From contig NC_092341.1 of the NCBI RefSeq assembly GCF_046630445.1, positions 260,761,001 through 260,825,000 of the forward strand: a stretch of 64,000 nt of DNA, written 5' to 3'. How positions within the stretch are numbered: position 1 is the first letter of the stretch; the number at the start of each line of letters is the position of its first letter. The notes beneath the pieces are model-generated. The model was given only the letters and a program-made list of their open reading frames with translations. It did no database searches and was not told where the DNA came from. Shown piece after piece: positions 34,823 to 46,114 of the stretch. A program made the translations under genes and the position numbers. The stretch comes from Rutidosis leptorrhynchoides (taxonomy: Eukaryota; Streptophyta; Magnoliopsida; Asterales; Asteraceae).

Positions 34823-35080
34823 TATGAGTTAAGCAACTAATGGACAACTAATGCACAAACCCTACCGCATAAGACTACTGGAATAGAAAAGGATAAGGGA
34901 TTCATAGTGAGTGGAGGCAACCAAGGGAGATGAATTATTCCACTAAATTCAAAAATTGTGTATCAGGTACTTGTACCATATAAATAGCTAATGTACGATT
35001 GTAGTACATTTATCAAATTTGATGGTAAAAATATTTATCATATTAACACATTGTAAGTTCATAACTCGATATATGATAGT
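34823..35080. other. Short intergenic stretch
   Basis: AT-rich, no ORF or recognised element. Confidence 0.4.
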
Positions 35081-36213
35081 TGATATCGGCCAAAAAGTCA
35101 CGTTTTTACCCCCGATATTAAGCCTTAAATCAATAAAGTTCAAAACTTTGTCGGCAAAATAATCGCTTTATCGGTTAATTTTGTAGATTAAGTAATTACA
35201 AAGGCGATGAAATGAGAATCAAGTAAATCGGAGCTAAAACGAGAATTCTAGAGCGAAAACGGTGAAAGACAAGTTACGACCCCGAAAACCAAGTTACGAT
35301 CTCTGGAACAAGCAAAACGATCCAAGGAAAACAGCAAGACCAGACACCATATGGCCCGCCAACATCAGATACGGCCACCCAGCAAAAGGCCCATGAAAAC
35401 TGCTTGCCTTGGCAAACGGCCTGGCAATACGGCCTGTCAGCCGTATGCAGCCAAAAGTTTTCCTATTTAAGTGGCCATTTGCATTCATTTTTAGACACAC
35501 TCAATTTTGTACTTCAATTTAGATTTTAAATATTTTAGTTAGTTTTTAGTAGTAGCTAACTTAGCTTTTATTTTTCGGATGATATCCCGGCGAGACCCTG
35601 CGATCTCGGGCAAATTTCTTCGGGCTTTTCAGGTTTTTATCCGAAACGCTTATCTTATTAATGAAACATGTATTGTTATCATTTATGTTTAATAATGCAT
35701 TTCGATACTTCCATGTTAGCTTAAGTAATCTGTATGTTGCCATGATAGAAGTTTGGGTTAGCGTAATTATGTTAAATTAGTACGATTACTATTGTTATAC
35801 TGAATCTGTGATCCCGATAGATTTGTATGCTAGCATCTTAAGGATTAACCAACCTAGGTTATGATTAAGACTTATCCACCTATATGAACTTAGCTACTTC
35901 ATAAGATTAAGACCCCTGGTTATACTGTATCTGAAGATTCGATGAACTCGGTATGGCCGGAGTTCCCGAGAGGCATCTAATGCGCTTTTAGGACACGGAA
36001 CTTAGGAATTGAGACATGAATGACCTAGTATGCCTATTGATTATTCCAAGGAGACCTTTTAGGAGCTATTAAGATCTAGTAAGTGCCTTAACTGTGTGAC
36101 CCAAACCTATTGCATGTTCTTGTTTGATTGTTGCCCTAGGATTAAGTCATATCAACTGTTCAGGTATTTGTTAGATTTCTATTTGCTTTACTTTCAGTAT
36201 ATCAACTCTAATG
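35081..36213 (+). repeat. Presumed LTR of a Tat/Athila-type element, first segment
   Basis: Begins TGATATCGGCCAAAAAGTCA, has repeated ATACGGCC blocks (35377-35452) and a TATA-like CTATTTAAG (35463-35471). It has no ORF. It is cut by element E with target copy TAATG (36209-36213). LTR nature is judged from these features; no partner LTR is in the window. Confidence 0.4.
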
Positions 36214-38671
36214 TGTAACGACCCGACAAAATCGTCATTAACAGCGCCGTTAACTTAGGTCCCATTACGTTGTCATAGTCCCTATATGAGACGAGTTTGA
36301 CCAAAATTATGTCGCATTCATTTGAACGTACAAGACTTGCAAATTTTAGTTTACCAAATGGATCGACAACAAGTTTAAGTTTACAAAAGTTATAAAGTAT
36401 AAATGAAATAACTAGCGACATAATTAGTTTAAAATCACGAATGCTATCAATAGCGTATGCATGTAAACATTAAGTTTGAATCCAAAGGTGCTATCACTAG
36501 CGTATGCATGTATGCTTGACCCCAAGCAAGTAATCAAAGTGTGCGGAAGCATGTATCAAGTAGCCAAGTATGAACCTGAGAAACATATAGAAAAATGTCA
36601 ACGAAAAACATTGGTGAAATCATAGGTGTATTTGTAAACGTATGTTTTTGAACCACAAGATTTTCGTATAGTTGATTTTCCAAATCGTATACATTCTAAA
36701 GAATGTTGTTTGTATCACGAGCACCCAATTACCAAAGCATAACTGAATCTTTCCTCTGAATCTTGAATCCATAGTGTTAGAACTTACACTTTACCCGATA
36801 AAATTATATTTCATTCACTAACAGTAGCGAACCGTCTGAATGAGGGTTCGTCAAACCCGTATGGCCACACAACATAATTACTCGCTTACACTTACACCCT
36901 GCATGTGTAACTAATGATAATTGGATTGAGGACTTTTGTTCTAACTCGTATGTAACTTTGTTTTCGTATTTGTGTTCAAAGTATAAAAGTATAAACCGTA
37001 TAAAATGTATAAAAAGTATATGTTTCTCAGCCCACGATTTAAAAGAATAAAAGTTGTTGAAAAGGTGGGACTATGATCTCACCTCGAGTGCACGAGTATA
37101 AATGTACTTCACAAAGTAAACGTGTGCATGAAAGTTGCTTAGCCTTGACCTAAATAAGTAAGCTGTATCAATTAACCGGTTACGACACAAGGTCGGGCGA
37201 AATGTGTTCAATTAGTCCTATGGCTCGTTACGACTCGAATATATAGCATGTGAGTCACGTTGTCAAGTTTCATGCAAGAATCAAGTATAAAAGCATGTTA
37301 TGAAGATTGCATAAGTATTTGGTTAAGTTTGACTAAAATTCAAACTTGGTCAAATTCAAAGTCAACGAAAAAGTCAACACGTTCGGGTCGGGTCCTGAAC
37401 AATTTTTCTAAGCTTAGAAGTCATATATAAGCATGTTGGCCAAGTTTCATGTCAATCGGAGGTGCGTAGCATAGTTAGAATTAAACGAAAAATGAAGAAT
37501 TTAGGCAGTCTGCATTTGATGCGCCGCATCCCTCACAGATGAGCCGCATCTGTACCTGATTCAGGTGGAATTGCTGAAAAAATGACAAGTCTCGAACCAA
37601 ACTTCAAACGAACGTATCTTATGAACCGTAAACATTCAAAACACGTATCTTATATCGTTGAAAAGGTATTTTGACGAGGAATACAACTAAACACATTTCA
37701 TCAATCAAATCCATCATTAACAATAATGAAAACTTCGTCGATTGATCGCTAAAAGTTCATTATCAAAGTTTTTAAGTTCATAAAATGCATTTCATGACTC
37801 GGGAATCCAATTTTCATATATGATATGCTGTTTCGAAGGTAATTAAACATACAATATAACTAAACACTTATTAACAACATTTCATAGCATTCAATTCATC
37901 AAAAGTTCATTTTAAAGTTCATCAAACCCTAACCAAAAGTCACAAAATCTATAATCATGTTAGTGAAGTTTCTCAAGTCAACGTACACATCAAATTGAAG
38001 CTAATGATGCTAGTAACACATTTAATACATGAACTTTAACATTTAAACAACATTTAATCATCCAAAACTCAAGATTAAGCACACCCATTTTTCATATTCA
38101 AGCTAGTTACTCAAAACAAGAAATTGAGCAAACCAAACACATATTCATGTTAGACTCGAGCCATAGACACTAACTAACACCATTTCAAGTCTAAAAATCG
38201 AATTTGAGAAATCTAGAGTTTTTAGAAAGTTACCCAAAATCGATGAAGTTAGTATCAAAACGTAGAGGATCAAGAGAGGATCAAGAATATGTAGTCGGAT
38301 TTGTCGTGAGCTTCCTAGATCCGAATTAGATGATGAATCCTTGTTTATATGAGTTGAGAGAAAAAGGGAAGTAAGAAAAGAGAAAGATATGGTGAATTAA
38401 TGAGTGGAGGTGGTGAGGTGGTTTACTAGTCAACCACTAGTCACCTCTTTGGTCAAGTGGCAAAACTAGTCCCTCGAATTCGGATGCAGGTGCGTGAATT
38501 AACCAAACGAATATTTTAAAAACGCTAGAGTAAACGATAGATGTTATAATAAAATAACGGAAATATTAGGCACGTTAGTTAAAGAAAGATACGAATTTAG
38601 ATAACGAAAGATAGTATCAAAAAAAAAGACGGGCGTTAAAATTAATTAACGGAAAAATGCTGGATGTTACA
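36214..38671 (-). repeat. Element E 3' LTR
   Basis: 2458 bp. Minus-strand TATA-like TATAAACA near 38343-38350. Followed on the plus strand by CTACACCTTAAAAGAAATTT, the reverse of the polypurine-tract region, with TTTCGTCCCGAAA. Confidence 0.9.
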
Positions 38672-38689
38672 TTACCTACACCTTAAAAG

Positions 38690-39600
38690 AAATTTCGTCC
38701 CGAAATTTAGTTGGAAGTAGTAGTTGTTGATTCTTCCTCGAGACCTTGCGTTGCAAATTCTACGAATGAGTGAGGGTACTCCCTTGGGCATTTCAACGTA
38801 CTTTGACAGTCGGGATTTTACGTTGTTTTAGAGTTTGGTTTCACGATTCATAATTTCAACCGGTTCTCCTACGAAGTGTAGTTTATCATCGATAGTAAGC
38901 TCATCGAAGAGGATAACAAGTTCTTGTTCGGCAAGACACTTCTGTAAGTGTAATACATGGAATGTAGGATGAATGGAGACTCAAATGAGTCAGAAAATCT
39001 AAATGGCTAGCAACGAGTCCAAAACGCCCCAAGATTTCAAAAGGATCAAAATATCGCGGATTTAGCTTTCTACGTTTCCCGAAACGGATTACACTTTTTC
39101 AAGGTGCGACTTTTAACGTTACGCGGTCCCCCATTTGGGATTCGAGAGGTTTACGTCTAACATCGGCATAGCTCCTTTGGCGACTACGGGTCGTTTTGAG
39201 CCTTTCTTGGATTTGAATTTTTTTTCGGTTGTTTCATGAATGAGTGCGGGTCCGGTGATTTGATTGTTGCCTACGTCGGCCCAACAAATAGTAGAACGAA
39301 ATTTGTGGCCAATAAAGTTTCGAAGAGGTGAGGCGTTAATACCCGAATGAAAATTATTGTAGTACTAGAATTCGGCTAAAGGCTAATACTTTTCTCAAGT
39401 AAATTTGAAGTTGATAACACAAACTCGTATTATGGTTTCCAAGGTTTGAATCGTATGTTTGTTGGTTCTGTCGATTTGTGGTTGATGTGCTGTACTCATG
39501 TCTAAACATGGTCCCGAGGCTTTTTGTAAGGCACTCTGAAATCTAGAAGTGAAACGAGCATCTCGATCCGAAACGAGGTACATTTCTTTAAGATACATTT
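38690..39600 (-). pseudogene. Element E integrase remnant
   Basis: Minus strand. 38841-38960 gives FHVLHLQKCLAEQELVI and DDKLHFVGEPVEIMNRETK, matching the integrase C-terminal region of B ([10 protein letters not shown]..., [15 protein letters not shown]). 39395-39598 gives VSDRDARFTSRFQSALQKA and MSTAHQPQIDR, the integrase core. Between and beyond these are frameshifts and stops; in the chromodomain part W is replaced by TGA and about 15 codons are missing. Confidence 0.85.
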
Positions 39601-40780
39601 GAACAAATTTGTTAGGACTTGAAAACGTTTGTTAGAACAAGTTTCTTATCGGTTTCTGAAAAATGTTCCTAAGGACTATTCACCCTCATGGCGAATACTA
39701 GCATAACGTGAATAGTCTCTCTCTCCGTTGAAATTAGATAAAAGATTTCCTTATACGGAAGTACGAGTGTAATGCGAGAGAAGTTTCCGCCTCGATGTGA
39801 GCATGACAAGCATATTGTAGTTCGTCGAGAAAACTGTGCGAAAACGAGATAGTATACACGTGTAACATATGTTTTGAAGTTGAAAGAATTAGTCATTCGT
39901 TCAGAAGCATAAATATGATTTGGCAATATCAAGATGTGTCCCTGCCTCCCTGGTATGGTTGTTATCAATAATCCTGAAGATTTCGGATGGCAACAAGGAA
40001 AATTAAAGTCATGTACATGGCACATGAAGGTGATTAGGTTGATCGAGTCCAATCACCATCACAAGTCATTAGAACTTTGGTATGACTTACCATAATATAA
40101 CTACGTTGATCGAGTGTCGTTATATTATGCTAACTCATACCTCCATTCCCACATCACTCCATAGAATCAAGTTTGTGTAATCGTGAAGATCTAAAATGAA
40201 CAAAATGTAACGACGTCTCAAACGTGACTCGTATTGGATAGAAAGAATTAGTGCAACTCTGAATATGCGTTTCCCGAGGGAAGTGTATAAATGATTGTTC
40301 ACGTCAATGCGGTTCAAGTCAAACAATAACGTCTTTAGGTACGAAAAGAGTAACTAATTATGATAACGAGTAGTACGCAACCTTAGTGATAAGTAGTGAT
40401 GACGATACTCTCCTATAGTATTGGTGGTAGTAACAAGAAGTGGTAGATAGCAAGGAACACCGGTGTAACATCGGTAGTGGTTAAGGATCGCCATAACGGT
40501 GGGAACCTTGCAGCACTTGTGGATAGAAAGCCCGGACGGTGATAAATAACAATATGGGAGACGGAGTTCCCAAACTAGTGTGACTAATGAAGTCGTCGTC
40601 ATCCTTACGCGTATGAATCATGAATTTACGTGTGTTACCAGAAAGTGGTAAAGTACGAGTTCGTATGATGAAAGTTTAGTACCATTAAGAGGTTTGCCTA
40701 AGAATGATTCAAGTATAAATGCACAAGTAGTCAAGTAAGTACTATCTATAGCAAATGCAAGTCAAAATGCAATGGTTAAC
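39601..40780. other. Element E internal DNA of unknown origin
   Basis: No protein similarity recognised in any frame. It may be rearranged or heavily mutated pol, or foreign filler. Confidence 0.45.
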
Positions 40781-41169
40781 TATCCGGTTGTAGTCTAGAT
40801 TCACTAATGCGTCCTAACGACTCTGTCAGACACACTAATGCATATCCTAGTTCCCTACAACCAACGCTCTGATACCATCTGTAACAACAGATGGGGTAGA
40901 AACCCACCCAGTACCTTTCCAGCTAACCACTTGGTGACCATTGAGCGTACCTCAGACACTGATTTTATGGCTCACATTTCTGCCAAACTGCCAACCCTCC
41001 TACAAAGGGACCGCTAGGGGTAAGAGCCAATGCTTCGTCACAGGTTACACTGTGAGAACCCCCTCTATGATTAACCCGCCAAAAAGCATAGTCCGTTCGG
41101 GTGCCTGGCGTGACAGTCGGAGCGCGTGACTACCTTTACGGCTAAGGTTAAACCAGCTCTCATACCATC
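40781..41169 (-). other. Element E leader with two primer-site-like copies 290 bp apart
   Basis: 40785-40880 resembles the leader of elements B and C (CACTAATGCGTCCTAACGA, GACACACTAATGCA) and ends in GCTCTGATACCATC, the reverse of an initiator-Met primer site, followed by TGTAAC like an LTR end. A second copy, GCTCTCATACCATC, lies at 41156-41169 directly beside the actual LTR. The 290 bp between is GC-richer and unrelated to B. Confidence 0.7.
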
Positions 41170-43630
41170 TGTAATGACTCGACAAAATTGTCATTGACGG
41201 TGCCGTTAACTTAGGTCCCATTACGTGGTCATAGTCCCTATATGAGACGCGTTTGACCAAAATTATGACGCATTCATTTGAAACGTACAAGACTTGCAAA
41301 GTTTAGTTTACCAAACGGATCGAAAACAAGTTTAAGTTTACAAAAGTTATAAAGTATAAATGAAATAACTAGCGACATAATTAGTTTAAAATCACGAATG
41401 CTATCAACAGCGTATGCATGTAAACATTAAGTTTGAATCCAAAGGTGCTATCACTAGCGTATGCATGTATGCTTGACCCCAAGCAAGTAATCAAAGTGTG
41501 CGGAAGCATGTATCAAGTAGCCAAGTATGAACCTGAGAAACATATAGAAAACTGTCAACGAAAAATGTTGGTGAAATCATAGGTGTATTTGTAAACGTAT
41601 TTTTTAAACCACAAGATTTTTGTATAGTTGATTTTCCAAATCGTATACATTCCAAAGAATGTTGTTTGTATCGCGAGCACCCAATTACCAAAGTTTAACT
41701 GAATCTTTCCTCTGAATCTTGAATCCATAGTGTTAGAACTTACACTATACCCGATAAAATTATATTTCATTCACTAACGGTAGCAAACCGTCTGAATGAG
41801 GGTTCGTCAAACCCGTATGGCCACACAACATAATTACTCGCTTACACTTACACCCTGCAAGTGTAACTAATGATAATTGGATTGAGGACTTTTGTTCTAA
41901 CTCATATGTATCTTTGTTTTCGTATTTGTGTTCAAAGTATAAAAGTATAAACCGTATAAAATGTATATAAAGTATATGTTTCTCAGCCCACGATTTAAAA
42001 GAATAAAAGTTGTTGAAAAGGTGGGACTATGATCTCACCTCGAGTGCACGAGTATAATGTACTTCACAAAGTAAATGTGTGCATGAAAGTTGCTTAGCCT
42101 TGACCTAAACAAGTAAGTTGTATCAATTAACCGGTTACGACACAAGGTCGGGCGAAATGTGTTCAATTAGTCCTATGGCTCGTTACGACTCGAATATATA
42201 GCATGTGAGTCACGTTGTCAAGTTTCATGCAAAAATCAAGTACAAAAACATGTTAGGAAGATTGCATATTTGGTTAAGTTTGACTAAAAGTCAAATTTGG
42301 TCAAAGTCAAAGTCAACGAAAAAGTCAACACATTCGGGTCGGGGACCGAACAATTTTTCAAAGCTTAGAAGTCATATATAAGCATGTTGGCCAAGTTTCA
42401 TGTCAATCGGAGGTGCATAGCATAGTTGGAATTAAACGAAAAATGAAGATTTTAGGCAGTCTGCAGCTGATGGGCCGCATCACTCACATATGAGCCGCAT
42501 CTGTACCTGATTTAGGTGGAATTGCTGAAAAAATGACAAGTCTCGAACCAAACTTCAAACGAACGTATCTTATGAACCGTAAATATTCAAAACAAGTATC
42601 TTATATCGTTGGAAAGGTATTTTGACGAGGAATACAACTAAACACATTTTATCAATCAAATCCATCATTAACAACAATGAAAACTTCATCGATTGATCGC
42701 TAAAAGTTCATTATCAAAGTTTTTAAGTTCATAAAATGCATTTCATGACTCGGGAATCCAATTTACACATATGATATGCTGTTTCGAAGGTAATTAAACA
42801 TACAATATAACTAAACACTTATTAACAACATTTCATAGCATTCAATGCATCAAAAGTTCATTTTAAAGTTCATCAACCCCTAACCAAAAGTCACAAAATC
42901 AATAATCATGTTAGTGAAGTTTTCCAAGTTAACCTACACATCAAATTGAAGCTAATGATGCTAGTAACACATTTAATACATGAACTTTAACATTTAAACA
43001 ACATTTAATCATCTAAAACTCAAGATTAAGCACACCCAATTTTCATATTCAAGCTAGTTACTCAAAATAACAAATCGAGCAAACCAAACACATATTCATG
43101 TTAGACTCGAGCCATAGACACTAACTAACACCATTTCAAGTCTAAAAATTGAATTTGAGAAATTCAGAGTTTTTAGAAAGTTACCCAAAATCGATGAAGT
43201 TAGTATCAAAACGTAGAGAATGAAGAGAGGATCAAGAATATGTAGTCGGATTTGTCGTGAGCTTCCTAGATCCGAATTAGATGATGAATCCTTATTTGTG
43301 TGAGTTGAGAGAAAAAGGGAAGTAAGAAAAGAGAAAGATATGGTGAATGAATGAGTGGAGGTGGGTGGTGAGGTGGTTGACTAGTCAACCACTAGTCACC
43401 TCTTTGGTTAAGTGGCAAAACTAGTCCCTCGAATTCGGATGCAGGTGCGTGAATTAACCAAACGAATATTTTAAAAATGCTAGAGTAAATGAGAGATGTT
43501 ATAATAGAATAACGGAAATATTAAGAACGTTAGTTAACGAAAGATACGAATTTAGATAACGAAAGATATTATCAAAAAAAAAAAAAGACGGGCGTTAAAA
43601 TGAATTAACGAAAAAATGCGGGATGTTACA
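41170..43630 (-). repeat. Element E 5' LTR
   Basis: 2461 bp, about 3% different from the other copy by eye. The TATA-like sequence of the other LTR (38341-38350, plus-strand TTGTTTATAT) reads TTATTTGTGT here (43292-43301), so the promoter is damaged. Confidence 0.9.
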
Positions 43631-43635
43631 TAATG

Positions 43636-44394
43636 CTGTATAATGTTTAGATTGGTATGATCTCATTAGTATGATGAATGGTTGTTAGTTTACATTAATG
43701 TTTTGTCAACTTAACCCGACGGACTCCTTCCGTTTGTGATCAGTATTCACTGAACACATCACGTTGTTATTCAGTTACCTAAACTGATAACGAGGGTTGG
43801 GATTATAACTCAACTTACTAATAAATCTAGTGCTTTACTTAGGATAACCTATGAGGTATAGTTACCTTTCAATTATACAACCAAGTGACATACTTTTCAC
43901 TGCTCAACGAGAACTCTGAGAGTCTAGAGATAAGCAGATCTGTGTAATTGGCTCATCCAACCAGATCTACACTATTCTAATCATAACTTTAACATAAACA
44001 TAATTACCTTTCCCTAGCCTAAACCGATATCTTGGTCAACATTTCCCTGATCTGCATACTCCGGATATCCCTCCAACAATTTTACCTTTTCGTAATTAGG
44101 ATTATTAGCTTTAAACCACCTACTATCTATAATCCAGGTAATTTAACCAAAAAAATTATCTACTTGATCTTTAATTCGTTAAACCATTCAAAAGTACGAC
44201 CCTAGGTTAACTTACACCTTCTATCTTAGGAAGTTAAAAGTAAATTTAGGCCCCACAAAATATAAAATAATAAATCATTGTCTCTCTTCTGATAACTAAT
44301 CCTGACGTTTGCGACCTAACGACATCGCATAAACAAAACCGTCCGTTTTGGTCATATCAATAGTACTCCACCTTTAACTTAAACTATAGTTGGC
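43636..44394 (+). other. Continuation of the presumed Tat/Athila LTR and undefined sequence
   Basis: No ORF. It resumes after element E; where the LTR ends cannot be told. No obvious primer site was found. Confidence 0.35.
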
Positions 44395-45050
44395 TTGGAT
44401 GGAGGTAGTATTTGTGGCCCTTGTATATGGTTTAACATTGTTAACTTGTTTCGAAGATTAATTGATAATGGTCATATCCCTCCAAATGTGTTACTCAGGA
44501 GGATTAGAAATGGCCATAATACTTTATTTTGGTTGGACAATTAGGTCGGTAATGGATGTTTAAAAGAAAGATACAAAATATTGTATCATATCGACGTTCA
44601 AGGGGATTGTAAAATTTCAGATATATTAATAGATGGCAGGTGGAATTAGGCCTCGACGCGGCCAAATATTGGTTCCAGAAACCTTGCTTACTTGATCAGA
44701 TGATGGTCAAAATTAGAGTAGTTTTATTGCAAGTTGATGGCTCGTGGAGGTGGGAGATCGAAACTGATGAAATTTTTAATATTGGAAGTACTCAAGATTA
44801 CATTGATGGTTTTACGTTACCTCATGCAGTTACAAGTACAAGGTAGTGTAGAATTATACCATGCAAGGTTAATATTTTCGTTTGGAGAATAACCCTGGAT
44901 CGTCTCCCTACTAGACTAAATCTTTTAAATACAGGTTTGGAAATTGAAGACATTAATTATCCGATGTGCAATTATCGGGTGGAATCCTAAAATCATGTTT
45001 TATTTGGTTGTGGAGTCACAATAGATTTGTAGAGGAAAATCATAATTTGA
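44395..45050 (+). pseudogene. LINE (L1-type) reverse-transcriptase C-terminal remnant with zf-RVT domain
   Basis: Frameshifted plus-strand fragment. Recognisable pieces are GGSICGPCIWFNIVNLFRRL, GHNTLFWLDN, then IPCKVNIFVWRITLDRLPTR and LEIEDINYPMCNYRVES followed by NHVLFGCGVT. The last two are the reverse-transcriptase-like zinc-binding domain (zf-RVT) of plant LINEs. At least three frame changes or stops. It abuts the gag of element G and may have replaced its 5' end. Confidence 0.85.
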
Positions 45051-45057
45051 ACTTCAA

Positions 45058-46109
45058 TTGATATGCCGATTTTCAATTCATTGGGTGACCGGCTTGCTTG
45101 ATATCCAGTGTTTTATCCCTCGAATTGCAGAATATCCATTACCAAGAAACTTGAGAATTTCATCTATCGGTGTTTATGATGGAACAACTGACCCAGAAGA
45201 ATTTCTTACTATGTTTGAAGGCGTTATGAGATTGCAGCATTGGGAAGATGAAATTGCGTGCCATATGTTTCCAATGGTGCTGCAGAAAATGGCGAGAGAA
45301 TGGTTTGCTAGTTTGCCACCAAGGAGTATTACTAGTTTTCGTGATTTAAGGGCAAAGTTTGTGATGCAATATCAAAGTTTGAGAAGCTGTACATTGTCAC
45401 ATCTTGATGCACATGAAATAACAATGCACCAGAATGAGTCACTGAGTGATTTCATGAAACGTTATACCATTGAGTGTCAAAACATACCAGACATACCAGA
45501 ATCTCAGCTTGTTTCAGGGTTTATATTTTGTCTTGATCAGCGACGTTTTACAAGATTAATTCATGTGTTGCGATATGATGTCCCAAAGACATTACATCTA
45601 GCATTGTTGGTTGCACAGAAGCATTTATGGGCAGGTGAGATGGGATATCTAAGAGTTGATAATTATCAAAGAAATTTTAGATAGCAAGGCAGAGAACGGA
45701 ACATGAATGACAATTATCAGAGACAACGTGGATATGAGAACAATTACCAGAAGCAACAACATGGTTGGAGGGGGAATAATCATCCGAATGACAATTACCA
45801 TCAGCGAAAACCACTAGACAGACATCCACTTATCATGGCTTTAACAAAAACTCCAAAGGAGATTTTGTTCACTGAACCTATTAAGGAAACCTTTCACCCA
45901 CCACCACCAATGGAAGAGCGTCAGGGACCACAGAGTGATAAATGCTGTGATTTCACGAGGCATATGGGCATGATACTAACAACTGTAAGTCATTGATGAG
46001 GGAAATCATTGCAAAGATTAAAGTCGAAGAGTTAAACCATCTGTTACCAGTAAAACAGTAAAGGAGGAATGCTCCAAACAAGCGTTTTGCTTGGCAAGGA
46101 AATGTGCAT
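45058..46109 (+). pseudogene. Element G gag, Tat-like, first part, broken
   Basis: The open frame 45058-45684 (208 aa) contains LPRNLRISSIGVYDGTTDPE, then FLTMFEG...MFPMVLQKMAREWFASLPP, the Retrotrans_gag domain in the Tat/Ogre form. After TAG at 45682-45684 the frame goes on with QRQRGYENNYQ repeats, then ALTKTPKEILFTEPIKETFH, PPPPMEERQG and CCDF. Here it slips frame into HEAYGHDTNNCKSLMREI, the expected single zinc knuckle. It ends at HHG where element B is inserted (target CATGG 46110-46114). Continues at 59332. Confidence 0.85.
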
Positions 46110-46114
46110 CATGG

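Larger units (their letters stand above)
36214..43630 (-). mobile_element. Gypsy element E, internally deleted and dead
   Basis: Minus-strand gypsy element with LTRs 36214-38671 (3') and 41170-43630 (5') and target duplication TAATG (36209-36213, 43631-43635). Internal DNA is only 2.5 kb: decayed integrase next to the 3' LTR, then unrecognised sequence, then a leader like that of B. Gag, protease and RT are gone. LTR divergence by eye is about 3%, higher than for A, B and D, so it is the oldest of the dated insertions. Confidence 0.9.

Noticed and set aside
40135..40602. Two minus-strand frames inside E
   Set aside because: No similarity to gag, protease or RT; probably chance in rearranged DNA.
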